NCBI GenBank assembly: GCA_963691705.1
Contig: OY829543.1
Location: 49,518,564 to 49,582,563, forward strand
Length of the DNA: 64,000 nt
Reading direction: 5' to 3'
Origin: Viola odorata
Lineage: Eukaryota; Streptophyta; Magnoliopsida; Malpighiales; Violaceae
Every line of letters begins with the position of its first letter. Positions within the stretch are counted from its first letter, which is position 1. Under the pieces are notes generated by a model that saw only the letters and a program-made list of their open reading frames with translations, ran no database searches and was not told the origin of the DNA. Shown in pieces: positions 34,109-44,190 of the stretch. A program made the position numbers and the translations under genes.

Positions 34109-34470
34109 TCAGACATTAGGAATGCCTGCCATAGTATTACCAAACATGTTCAACTCCTCATAAGTAGCCCTAACACCTCTGAGTGTGCACTCCAATAAAG
34201 CCCTCTTATTCTGCAGTTGATTAATGGTAACTTGCAAGTGAGTAAGGGAGTCACCAACAGTGAAGACAATGGCAAGTGCATCATCATCATCTTCAAACAC
34301 AGCTTCCTTCCTAGCCCTCAACTCGTCAGCCCTTGCCTCCAAGCGATGGATATCCTGGCTAGTTTGGAGAATTTTGTGCTCTAGCATAGCTATGTCATCA
34401 CCTAAATTCCTATTGACTCCCCCCCACCCCCCAAAACATTGAGAATGATTTGCTTGTCGCTTGTATTCAT
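34109..34470 (-). pseudogene. MULE accessory gene: small coiled-coil protein (frameshifted)
   Basis: A 92-residue open frame from 34387 to 34109 is helical throughout (QDIHRLEARADELRARKEAV; VTINQLQNKRALLECTLRGV), with heptad-like Leu/Ile/Ala and an acidic DDDD patch, and looks like a coiled coil. Homologous-looking sequence extends upstream to an ATG at 34470 (MNTSDKQIILNVLGGGG), but the frames join only across a G-rich run (about 34420-34436), so the gene is probably broken by a slip there. Minus-strand TATA box at about 34538-34546. I know no exact family. It lies on the opposite strand to the transposase. Confidence 0.5.
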
Positions 34471-34639
34471 TTTGGAAAGAAGCAGAGTAATAGAGATGAA
34501 GAAGTGATTTTGATGGTGATGAGTTAGAGCTTCTGTGAATATATAGACGGATAGTTAAGAAAGCATACCTACTGTGACAGATGGACTCTGTAAACAGTCA
34601 ATGCCTTGAAACATTGCATTCTTTTGGAATATGATCTTG

Positions 34640-36306
34640 GTTGACCAAGATCAAACGACTGTGGTAATTATCACGCAAGCATGCCATCTTGTTCTCCTGG
34701 GTTCATGCACGAACCCAGGAAACAAGCTTTCCTCATCTCTTCGCGATCAAATCTTGCCTCGATCGTCGTCCCTATGCAACCAGCAGCCTCGAGCCTCGCT
34801 AACAATCCTCAGCCACACAACTACTGCAACACTACTCCTCCCTTACTCCTCAAGTTTGCCACGACCACGCGCAGCCACCTTGCCAAAACTCACTCGCGAT
34901 TCTCCCCTATAAATACCAAGCAACCTCAAGCATTTCTCTTTGCCAATTCACGAACACTCTCTCCCTCTCTAGCATTTGCTCTCTATCACGAGTGATTGCT
35001 TACTTCAACCTTCGGATTGAAGTTACTCTAGTTCAAAGTTTTTTCAAGCGTTTATACGCGTTTTCTTTCAAAGAAAAATTCTTTGTTTGTGTTTTCAAAG
35101 ATAAATGGTCGTTTTGATTTTAAATAAACTTTATTTGATCTTTAAAATAATTACAATGCTTTAATTCCCTCAATCAATGGCCATTTTGGGACAATTTCGA
35201 GCTTTTTATTTAATTAGTTTAAACTCGTTTTTAATTAATTGAGGGTTGTTTTGTTTGAATTAATTTTCTATTTTTCTATGATTAAATTTCTATAGTTGAG
35301 ACGAAAAACTTTTCTGTTTGGTTGCAGTTGATCGGACCTTGGTCGCCGGCAGAAGCCCCGGCGACGCAAGGAAGAAGAAGGTGAATAGGGCGCGGGCTGT
35401 TGTTTTAAAATGCTGGGTTTGTGGTGCTGGGCCAGGCCAAACGTGGCCCATGCGCGTGAGAAAGGGAGAGGAGAGACGGGCTTGTCTCTGGCCCAAGCGA
35501 GAGAGGGAGATGGGTTGCTGCGCCAGCCCACGCGGAAGAGAGAAGAGCAACCAGCCCATCAGCTGGGCTGGGCTGTCTGGGCCCCAACTGAGGGCCCAGC
35601 TGGTCTGGGCCCATTTTCGGCCCCTCACATTTATTTTTTGTACATCTGTAATGTTTATTTATTTATTGCACTTGTACTGTTTATTTATTTCTACACTTGT
35701 ACTGTTTATTTATTTCTCAAATGCTTGTATGCTTGTTTATTTTCGCACGCTTTGCATGTTTAGATAATTTTTTTGTTCATCCAAATTAATCTTATTTGCT
35801 CGCGAACAGCATTTGTCAAATATTTAATCATTCAACGTTATCCTCTCCTCGTATCAATAATCTCAAAAGGATAAAACCGCTCATACCCTTCACAAGTAAA
35901 CATTTCTTATCATTTTATTTATTTCACGTTTTTTTCATATATAATCAATCGTATGCATGAATATTTAGAATTGTTAAACTTTAATCTGTTGGGCATGATC
36001 ACTAAATTAGGACTTTTTATTTTTCAAACATTATTAAACACCTCTTTCTCCGGTAACCTTTTTAGGATGTGACTCGGGTGCCTAACACCTTCCCGAGTCC
36101 ATAATACGACCCCGAACTACTATTCTTGGGTTCAGACCCATTTTGCCTTAGCTTTTTATTTTTTTGGCATGACTTTAGGTTCCCTAAACCTAGAAATAAA
36201 TTAGGGTGGCGACTTCATTGCATTTTGTGAGATGAGTCCAATTTCGTCTCACATTCTCGTCCCAAACCCGCATCGCATTAGGAAAATCCAAAAAGGGGGT
36301 GCGACA
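34640..36306 (+). mobile_element. Truncated solo LTR S4 of the S1-S3 family, plus
   Basis: The right end GGGGGTGCGACA at 36306 and about 1.4 kb before it match S3: CCACGACCACGCGCAGC, TATA CCCTATAAATACC, TTGTACTGTTTATTTATT repeats, GGATGTGACTCGGGTGCC. The left end is not the expected TGTTGCTACCCG; similarity fades between about 34640 and 34700, so this copy is 5'-truncated or rearranged. No target duplication was found. Confidence 0.7.
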
Positions 36307-36336
36307 CATAGCTTCACTCCAACTACAAGTCTATTG

Positions 36337-36480
36337 AGTGCAAAGTTTTAAATTAACTCAATGACTGAAATATTAAGAATTCTAAGTGCAGAGTTTTAAA
36401 TTAACTCAATGACTGAAATATTAAGAATTCTAAGTGTAGAGTTTTAAATTAACTTAATGACTGAAATATTAAGAATTGCA
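36337..36480. repeat. Three tandem 48-bp units
   Basis: AGTG.A.AGTTTTAAATTAAC starts at 36337, 36385 and 36433, each followed by the AATGACTGAAATATTAAGAA block. Lies just 3' of the GRF gene in the MULE. Confidence 0.92.
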
Positions 36481-36574
36481 AACAAATTGCACACTAATAA
36501 GAATAATTAATAACTTAGATTACTCCAATTTCAATTCCAATACACAATTTTAGTAGAACTCAAATTACAAACCA

Positions 36575-37042
36575 TCAATTCACTTTGCTTACAAATACAC
36601 CAACCAGACCTATCAGAAAACACAATAAAATTGCAACTTTTGCACTCTTTACAGACCCCTCTGACTTCCCCAATCTTTGCCTATCTAATTCATATTGCAA
36701 ATAAGAAACCTCAGTTACTGTTTCCATGTGTGCATCCTGCAAACGATCATATTTTTTATTCAAAGACCTAAAATTTGCTTTCAATTTCTCTTCACTATCT
36801 AAGATCATATGAACCATATCCCTCGCCCTTTTGGACAGTCGTTCACCGTCATGCCAACTAAAATACTTACATTGGTGTTTTGGACAAGAGTAAAACCTTC
36901 TGCCTACGTTCTCCTTCCAGCTAACCCACATGAAAGCTTTCAACCCACATTCGTAAAACCTCGCTGGTTCTTCGTAATTTTCATCTCCAACTTGGGTGTT
37001 CCTCCTCCATGTGCGCCTCGAACAAACAGAACTTTCAGACAT
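36575..37042 (-). CDS. MULE accessory gene: GRF-type zinc-finger protein with C-terminal membrane anchor
   Basis: Intact frame of 155 residues from ATG at 37042 (MSESSVCSRRTWRRN). Upstream in-frame sequence starts only with GTG, so this ATG is preferred. Residues 30-67 match a GRF zinc finger: YECGLKAFMWVS, GRRFYSCPKHQCKYF and SWHDGE. The finger is known for single-stranded nucleic acid or protein binding. Residues about 71-123 are charged and helical (coiled coil), and 135-152 (VAILLCFLIGLVGVFV) are a membrane span. The gene lies between solo LTR S4 and the right terminal repeat. A role for its product in transposition is unknown. It is the only MULE gene here with no visible lesion. Confidence 0.75.
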   Translation of the reverse strand: MSESSVCSRRTWRRNTQVGDENYEEPARFYECGLKAFMWVSWKENVGRRFYSCPKHQCKYFSWHDGERLSKRARDMVHMILDSEEKLKANFRSLNKKYDRLQDAHMETVTEVSYLQYELDRQRLGKSEGSVKSAKVAILLCFLIGLVGVFVSKVN

Positions 37043-37264
37043 CGCAGAGGAACTTTTAAGCTTCTTCACAGGAATAGAAATTAGGGTTTCAGTAGGACAA
37101 GAAATTTGAGACCGAGAGACAAAGAATTAAGTCCTTACTCAGTGACAAGAAATAAATGGAAGAGGATTCGTTAATCCTAACATGCCCTAGAAGAAGAATT
37201 AAGGATACTGATTTTCTCCATTTTCCAATTGTTTGGTAAATCATTTTATAAATATAAACAACGA

Positions 37265-37612
37265 AGTGAAGAGTGAAATTTGAAAAACCCGTTTTTAATA
37301 ATATTCAGTTTAATTAATTTGAGTTTTATTACTTTATTTTTTGAAAACCAAAAAAAATAATTACTAAAACTATTTATTAGATATTAAGAGGATAAGGTGA
37401 CTGACGAAAGCTGGGCTGTGGGGGCCACTATCAGGCCGCTTTTTGGATAAAATAATAAAATAATGACATATAACGGTCGTTAACCTCTGTTATGACAATA
37501 GGGACCCCGAGCGACTAACAGAGTAAATGTTTGGGATTAAATTGAACAAAAATTGCCGTTACGGACCAACTAAAATGAAAATAATAACGTTAGGGACCCC
37601 GTGGTGTGATCG
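37265..37612 (-). repeat. MULE right terminal inverted repeat
   Basis: Complement of the left repeat, with the best match between 37265 and 37440. The outer segment differs more, with about 30 extra bases replacing the left end's duplicated motif. Confidence 0.82.
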
Positions 37613-37637
37613 TCACTCAAATATATTAATATTTTCC

Positions 37638-39127
37638 TGATGCCTAAATGCACAAATAAATGTGTACAGGGCAAAGACAGGGTCGAACCACAGAGATTGA
37701 AGGAATAATATGTCGGTTTAGATTTATGACAGAGAATAAATGCAAGTAAATATAAAGGTAACACTGGGGGGGTTTATGTTGATTAAAACAATTAACCAAC
37801 GCAAACTTGGGACCTAACAAGACTAATTTAAGTAAAGTAATTATCAAGGGCACGAAAGTAAAACACAATCGGGGGCACGATATCACAAAGCAATTCGAGG
37901 GCAAAATAACAAGAAAAGCAGTAGAAGAGATAATAATCTGATGGGAAGAGATCCTAGCAAAGGTTGTTCTTGGGTTGCTTTCCTAGTCAGTTAGTCATTG
38001 GCACAAAAATATTCTAAACTCATGCACAGACCTGCTATAAGGGCCTAGTTTCCACTCAACACCAGCCTTGACGTTTCGCCGTCCTCCCAGGCACGAATGC
38101 TGGGAGGCACTACTCAAAACGCCCATGAAGTGGAGGCAAGACAGATCTAGGGCGTGACATCTCAGTGTGTCAAGCTCGCATCACATACCCTAAACGACCG
38201 TTTACCCCTAGACGAAAGACCTCTCACGATGTCTCCACTAGGTGTCTACTTTAACTCAAGGATTCACGTCAGTTATAACCAAGAGAATGACAGTACTCCA
38301 CACAGAAATATTAACAGTTGATCAAGCCCTCAACATTTCTAAATGAGCATGGAAATAAAACGATAAACAACCGAATATGACAAGAGAATATATTGAGCAT
38401 GCATTAGGCCTCTTAACTGATCCTTACAACCCTTGAAACACCCTTCACTAAGAGGAGGAAATTTAGCTACTCATAAATAAGTATAAACAGTAGATAACAA
38501 ATATCATGCAATAAAAGAGGAGAAAAAGGAAAGGGTTTAGAAGGAACCGAAGGATGATTTAATCAATCAAAGGCGAAAAGCTTGCTCCTTTTACAAAACC
38601 GGCGGCTGCCCTAAACACCAAGAGAAAAAGATCCCTAAAAACTAAGGTAAAAGATGGAGTGTCTGCCTCACAAAAACCCTAAAACTAAGCTTAAATAGTC
38701 CTACAACCCGCTAGGGGATAAAATAGCTAAGGGAAGAGAGAGAGCCAATGGGAGCGTGACAGCACACGTCCTTCAAGGGAATATTCTGGGATCATAGTGC
38801 GCCTGACATCTTCTGGAAACGCATGGAATCCGGTGCGAATCTTTGAAGATTCTTCTCTTTGGTTTTTGATTGAGAGAAGATGCAAAGGAATCGCGGCCTG
38901 GAGACAACTCAATGGTCTGGTTAGCGTCGTGGGCTCGACAACACTCTAATCTTCTAGGCCTTGAAGCTTGAAATCCCATAAATTCCTCCAGAAATTCATA
39001 TTTTCACTATTTTTCTCCTTTTGGGGCTGATCTGCAATAAAGATGGAAATAGAGCTCAATTAGCAGGATCATGCCCCCGAAAAGGGGTAAAATATAGGGA
39101 AAAACTTGTACTAGAAACATGCTATCA
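37638..39127 (-). repeat. Tat/Athila-like gypsy LTR, minus (3' LTR of a truncated element)
   Basis: 1490 bp, TGATGCCTAAATG to GCTATCA. Directly to the right, on the minus strand, comes GCAGTGTGGGGATGTT, a polypurine tract of the Athila/Tat type, preceded by GCTCGAGGGCGAGCATTGG. This defines the 3' LTR of a minus-strand element whose 5' LTR is not in view. Minus TATA-like CTATTTAAG at about 38690. Same family as 22045-26788. Confidence 0.8.
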
Positions 39128-41160
39128 AACATCCCCACACTGCCCAATGCTCGCCCTCGAGCATTCTCAAAACTGGAAATCACCGCAAGAAAAAGTCAAC
39201 ACATTTAATCACACACAAACATAAACCGGCACCAAGCTAGACTTTGCATATACTCATCCTCACCTAGAAGGCACCTGCATCAAATCAGAGGGATAACGAC
39301 CCCAAAGATCAAACTTTCCCACAATAGGCCCTCTACCAGCAGTCCTCACCAGGAACGTGTTTACACTCACTCTCACAAGCAAGGCTAAGAGTTTACCGCT
39401 CATACTAAATGCACAAAGCACATCAAAAAATCAAACTTGCACATCAATTCGAGTACGCAGAACACATGCTTGGGCAATCATCAATCGGAAAGAACAACGC
39501 ATCAGAAAAAAGAAAGAAAAGGGGAAAGGTGAGCTAGAAAAGAAGAGAAATGAGGAGAAACGAAGAGAGTAGAGAGAAGAGAAACAACCAGATAAACCTG
39601 AATGGATTCCTTGGCTTAGGAAAAAGGCGAAGTGGCAAGGCAGCTTTCATCGAGGGCACAAAAGAGATGAGGGGGCTAGACGGGAGGTTTCTTTTTCATG
39701 GGCAGGAAGCTCTTCTCTTGATGCGGTGCTAGAGCAGGTTCCTTTGTTCGCTTTTGCCCCCTTCTTTTATTTTGAATTTTTTTTTTTTTTTTTACCGAAG
39801 GATGGGCGTGAATCTTTTGAGCTTTGATTCGTCTAGGGCAGAAGACTTCTGAGGTGTCTTGCCCTAGATCTGCTTTCAGCACTGAAGCTTGACTTTTCGG
39901 CTTCCCCACACTTAGGCTTTTCTGAGGAAGCTTGACTTTTCGGCTTCCCCACACTTGGAATTTTCTAGGGCAGCTCTTGATCTTTTTAGAACTGGCTAGG
40001 GCTGAAGAATATATATTCTTTTAGTCTTGCCCACTAGATCTGTACTTTCTGCGCTGAAGTCTTTACTTCTGTCGCTTCCCCACACTTGGACTTTTCTGCA
40101 CGTCCTTCGAATGTATAGCCCTCGACGTTACCCTCGACAATCGCTACCTCACCTGCCAAGGAAAAAGATCAAGGAAAAAGTTCAAATGGTCAGGAAGAAA
40201 GAAGAAGAGAGGGAAATGTTAGGGGCATGAAAGGGGAAGTGAGAAAAAGAAGAGGAAAGAGAGAAGAGAAAGAAAATGACATTGATGCGAAGTTTTTCGT
40301 CAAATCGATGCTTTCCCAAGTCAAATAGTGCCTATACCCAGGGATATCATGCAAGTTCAACCAGTGCCTAGCTAAAGCATCCTAATCACACAGGAAAAGA
40401 AATAGGCATGGAAGCTCAAAGTGCTCACTGGGTGCTATTGTGACTACTGGTGTCTAGGCCTAGATGTGGATATAAGGTTCAGTGGGCAAAAATGAGAACA
40501 ACTAGGTCTAGACAAGGTGCTGGTGGTTCATATTTGTGCGCATATGATCAAAAGTGTGTCCATTCAAGAGGTTTTAAAAACTGGGCAGTGGCAGAAATTT
40601 AAAATCCAAATTTTTTTCACAAAGACATACAATCATGCAGACAGCGGGAATTTAAACATGCACTCACACACAAATAAATCTCTCCCCACACTTAGGCAAC
40701 GCATATTCCTCAATGCGGGAAGGGCACACGCAAAGGAGTTCAACAAGAATTAAAAGAGTACATGACAGTGAAATTAAAGGAAAGCAATAAAATTGTTCTG
40801 AACCCTTCTCGAAGGCATGAAATAGAATATTGTTCGGGGGTGGGGGTCACTAGGGCGGAAGATTTCGCCTCGCAACTTCAGCCGTCAAGGCTTGAAGTTC
40901 GATAAGGATCGATTGGAGTAAACGTTCGACAGTGGAGGTATGAACAATGGCTGGGGTTGGGGACCTAACTGTTGCTGCTGCTTCGGGGGCTGGATGCGTT
41001 CTCTCGGCTTAGGGAGGACGGGCATATGAAAGTCGGGGCCTCGAAAGATCCGGGTAGCTGAAGTGGCCGCCAGACTTGATGCCGAAAACCTTATCTCCAG
41101 TATGCGACTCGATCTTTGCGTTTCTAACATTGTTTTGCAGATATTTTCCAACACATTTTT
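39128..41160 (-). mobile_element. 3' internal region of the minus-strand gypsy element
   Basis: Polypurine tract at about 39130-39145, followed by mainly non-coding sequence with several extra copies of the CTTCCCCACACTT motif (see repeat). A minus frame 40885-41154 (89 residues, Pro/Gln/Ser-rich, PPKQQQQLGPQPQP) may be a scrap of polyprotein, but I recognise no domain. Contains a T-run at 39777-39793. The right boundary is uncertain. Confidence 0.5.
39889..40095 (-). repeat. Repeated polypurine-like blocks (TTCCCCACACTTGG)
   Basis: GAAGCTTGACTTTTCGGC followed by TTCCCCACACTTAGG or TTGG occurs at about 39885 and 39930. A looser copy is near 40065, and another CTCCCCACACTTAGG is at 40682. On the element's strand each reads CCAAGTGTGGGGAAG, the sequence type of its polypurine tract. 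Confidence 0.75.
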
Positions 41161-41214
41161 AATCTCTCATGAACTTGAGTCAGCTCCAGCGCAACAATTT
41201 ATCCGTCCCAAAAA

Positions 41215-41339
41215 ATGACGGCATCCTCGCCGGACTCGCTAGTGACTGCCTCCCTACCCCAGTCGTCCTCCTCATCGGCTATGGAACTCAATGGCTCGTC
41301 GTCGTCAGCCGCCGAATTCAACCCCTCTCTTACGGGCAG
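41215..41339 (+). other. Candidate orphan first exon
   Basis: ATG at 41215 opens MTASSPDSLVTASLPQSSSS and continues Ser/Ala-rich to NPSLTG. It ends at a fair splice donor (GGGCAG|GTAATT, 41339/41340), and local GC content is well above the surroundings. No second exon is recognised downstream before 42482. It may be an orphaned first exon or captured sequence. Confidence 0.3.
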
Positions 41340-41964
41340 GTAATTAATTTAATTAATTTACATTTAATTTTGAAATTAGTATGTTGAAATTATTTTAAAA
41401 GGCAAGATTTAAGAGATCAGCAGGATTTAATGGGCGTTGAAAGTTTTATGTTTTTTTTTTCTGAAAGTCGATTTAGAAAAAAACATAAAAGTTTTGTGGT
41501 TTTGTTAACGCAGAAATTGTAAAGGTAGGCACGTCAATCAATTTCTGTTGAACTTTTATATTTGTTCAAAATGACCCTGCAAGTTGCAAGTTTTATGTAA
41601 GGGTAGGTACGTCAATTTCCTAAAAGTTCCTAAACCGGAGTCGATTTAGGAAATTGATATTTTTCCTCGGTAATTCAGGAGCCAAAGATGCGGTTAAACC
41701 AATATTTTTATCCTTAATAATTAACTAAAATATAAACGAGTAAGAACAAATAACCTTTACAAGTAGACCGATCCCATTCAGCGAAAAATTTAAAGAAGAG
41801 ATTACATTAATCATATTTTTTTATTAATATTTGAAGGGATGTGAATACGGTATAAATACATTAAGTAAAAAAGTTCTCACTTCTGATTTGAAAGAGTTTT
41901 GATTGAGGAACTACTCCGGTGAGATTCAACATTTTATTAATAAACGATTATTATTCAGTCTAGT
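41340..41964. other. AT-rich non-coding spacer
   Basis: Contains two versions of a GTAGG.ACGTCAAT motif (41525 and 41603). 41840-41945 is the inverted match of 18671-18795. No gene seen. Confidence 0.5.
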
Positions 41965-42105
41965 TCCATCACACTAAAGCTTCAGTAACCAAATTGTTAG
42001 ACCACAACCTGAATGGTATTGCCAACTCGAAAACGCGTCTTTGAGCGGAAACCTAGCAGGTACTTGTGACACAAGAGCCCATCCAAAGCATGTGACTTGA
42101 ATGAA
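41965..42105 (-). pseudogene. Copy 3 of the proline-rich family: exon 3 fragment
   Basis: On the minus strand the DNA reads GGATGGGCTCTTGTG, then CACAAGTACCTGCTAGG and a terminus matching CAACAATTTGGTTACT, parallel to exon 3 at 18466-18606. The VAYxxG part is deleted and an in-frame stop is present. Confidence 0.6.
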
Positions 42106-42481
42106 AGAAGAGACTGATGAAGAGCTGCATCATGACAAAATAGTAAGAAATGATATACACAGTAAACGAATCAGAAATCTGTTAATGAAACTATCAAATT
42201 TCAATCCAAAACAGTAGCATCAAGAATCCAAGGAGACAGAAAGATATTGATAATTTTAATATAATAATAATTTTAGAAAATAATCTTGTTTTATTTTCCA
42301 AAAGTTCCTAAAGTCCTTAAATTATTAGATTTTCTGTTAATTTTACTTTTATTTATCTAAAAATTCTATTTTTGGCCTCCAAAATTGAGATGGACTTTAA
42401 AAATAATTTAAAATTCAAGCTAACGTTCTAATATTAATATAAATAAATTAAAACTTTTTAACATCTCTAAGATATGTTTTA
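42106..42481. other. AT-rich spacer, no gene
   Basis: Nothing recognisable beyond A/T-rich low-complexity sequence. Confidence 0.4.
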
Positions 42482-43088
42482 TTAACTTTTATAACCTTTT
42501 TTTTTTAGTAAATACTGCAGGTACTTCTTGAACAAATCAGATCCCATATAGTATGCTACAATGGAGACGCCCATGAAACCCATGTAAGACCTGAAAAAAA
42601 CAGTTGATAGATGCCGCTAAGTAAGTACAAGTAAATTTGGATTTCAAAAATAATTCAAAGTACTCAAGTAGATTCCACTAATTAAAATATGGATAAACTA
42701 CACAATAAATAGAATGATGATGATGATGATAGTAGTGGTGGTGGTGCTTGTGGCGGCGACGATGGTGCAGGTCATGGGGTGGTTTGATAATTAGAAGAAG
42801 GAAAAGAAAAGAGTAGCAGATTGTGGATGATGATGATGGTGATGATGATGATGATAGTGGTGGTGGTGCTTGTGGCGGCGGCGACGATGGTGCAGGTGAT
42901 GGGGTGGTTTGATAATTAGAAGAAGGAAAAGAAAAGAGTAGCAGATTGTGGATGATGATGATGATGATGATGATAGTGGTGGTGGTGGTGCTTGTGGCGG
43001 CGGCGACGATGGTGCAGGTGATGGGTGGTTTGATAATTAGAAGAAGGAAAAGAAAAGAGTAGCAGATTGTGGATGATGATGATGATGG

Positions 43089-43149
<61 letters not shown>

Positions 43150-43252
43150 AGTGGTGGTGCTTGTGGCGGCGGCGACGATGGTGCAGGTGATGGGGTGGTT
43201 TGATAATTAGAAGAAGGAAAAGAAAAGAGTAGCAGATTGTGGATGATGATGG

Positions 43253-43283
<31 letters not shown>

Positions 43284-44190
43284 AATAGTGGTGGTGGTGG
43301 TGCTTATGGCGGCGGCGACGATGGTGCAGGTGATGGGGTGGTTTGATAATTAGAAGAAGGAAAAGAAAAGAGTAGCAGATTGTGGATGATGATGATGATG
43401 ATAGTGGTGGTGGTGGTGGTGCTTGTGTCGGCGGCGACGATGGTGCAGGTAATGGGGTGGTTTGATAATTAGAAGAAGGAAAAGAAAAGAGTAGCAGATT
43501 GTGGCGGCCGGAGATGGTGGTGACTCGTGAGTGGTGGTGAGAGGATTAAGAAAAGAGGAATGCTAGAGAGGTTGAAAGTGGTGGGTTGAAATGGTGGGTT
43601 GAATGATGTGGCAACCCATGATTGGAGCACACAATGTGCTCCAATCATGGGTTGCCACATCATTCAACCCACCATTTCAACCCACCACTTTCAACCTCTC
43701 TAGCATTTCTCGAAAAGAAAATGAAAATTTTAAGTTTAAGCATGTCTTTCAATATCCTTTTGCTAAATCACCAAAAAGAAAGCAGAAGTATATAAGACAT
43801 AACAAGAGAAATTACCATCCATGGTTAGATATATGATTTTGAAGTAGGAATGTTGGTGATGTGGAGTTTGCAGAAAAAATCTTGCCGTGACAACGTGGTG
43901 GAGGCGGTGGAGGGTAGCCCCGCAGTGCATAGGGCGGCGCAAGATCAGCTAACGAAAAAGAAAGAAAAAGAAAGCAGAAGTATATAAGACAATTCATTAA
44001 ATTCATGATAAGATGATAAAAAAAAATATAAAAACAGAAAGTTGTAATGTGGAAATTAACCTATCAAGAGACGTAATGAAATGAATCTATACTACTACTA
44101 CATGCCTGAGGACGGAGGAGGAGGACGGGCATGAACGGCATGGCCGGCGACGAAGACGGCAAGAGAGATGACGGTGAGGAGGGAACTCAT
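42482..44190 (-). CDS. Small secreted proline-rich protein, copy 4 (intact frame, 108 aa)
   Basis: Exons on the minus strand: 44190-44106, 43948-43816, 42590-42482. Exon 1 gives a signal peptide (MSSLLTVISLAVFVAGHAVHA) followed by RPPPPSS. Intron 1 starts with GC (TCAG|GCATGT) and ends GTTAG. Exon 2 holds PPYALRGYPPPPPPRCHGK and ends FLLQNHISNHG. Intron 2 is phase 2 and carries a minisatellite and a perfect hairpin. Exon 3 starts SYMGFMGVSIVAYYMGSDLF and is shorter than in the 57782 copy, ending after KKYLQY in a Lys-rich tail. TATA-like CTATTTAAACCC lies at about 44241-44253. Family unknown. Without the rest of exon 3 it may be degenerating. Confidence 0.6.
42712..43505. repeat. Minisatellite in intron 2 of copy 4 with expanded (GAT)n
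   Basis: Six units of about 120-170 bp. Each contains GATGATGAT runs, GGTGGTGCTTGTGGCGGCGG, then GTTTGATAATTAGAAGAAGG and GAAAAGAGTAGCAGATTGTGG. The last motif starts at 42783, 42907, 43029, 43199, 43344 and 43459. Units differ mainly in GAT copy number. Confidence 0.95.
43559..43707. repeat. Perfect 73-bp inverted repeat (hairpin) with 3-nt loop
   Basis: 43559-43631 is exactly the reverse complement of 43635-43707, with the loop CAA. The termini AATGCTAGAGAGG look like foldback MITE ends. It lies in intron 2 of copy 4 and would form a 73-bp RNA hairpin in the pre-mRNA. Confidence 0.97.

Larger units (their letters stand above)
20327..37612 (+). mobile_element. Degenerate autonomous-type Mutator-like element (MULE)
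   Basis: Long terminal inverted repeats of about 350 bp (20327-20680 and 37265-37612) bracket a SWIM-containing MuDR-type transposase in three blocks, plus two minus-strand accessory genes. The matching inner blocks include CACCTTATCCTCTTAATATC and the CCAAAAAATA-flanked AT-rich tract. The rest is solo LTRs and MITEs nested in it: 22045-26788, 23272-26262, 28048-33290, 29429-32111, 30575-31180 and about 34640-36306. Candidate 9-bp duplications AAATATCTC and AAATATATT match at only seven positions. Confidence 0.85.

Noticed and set aside
43469..43836. Identical short proteins on both strands (MMWQPMIGAH...)
   Set aside because: Produced by the perfect hairpin, which reads the same on both strands.
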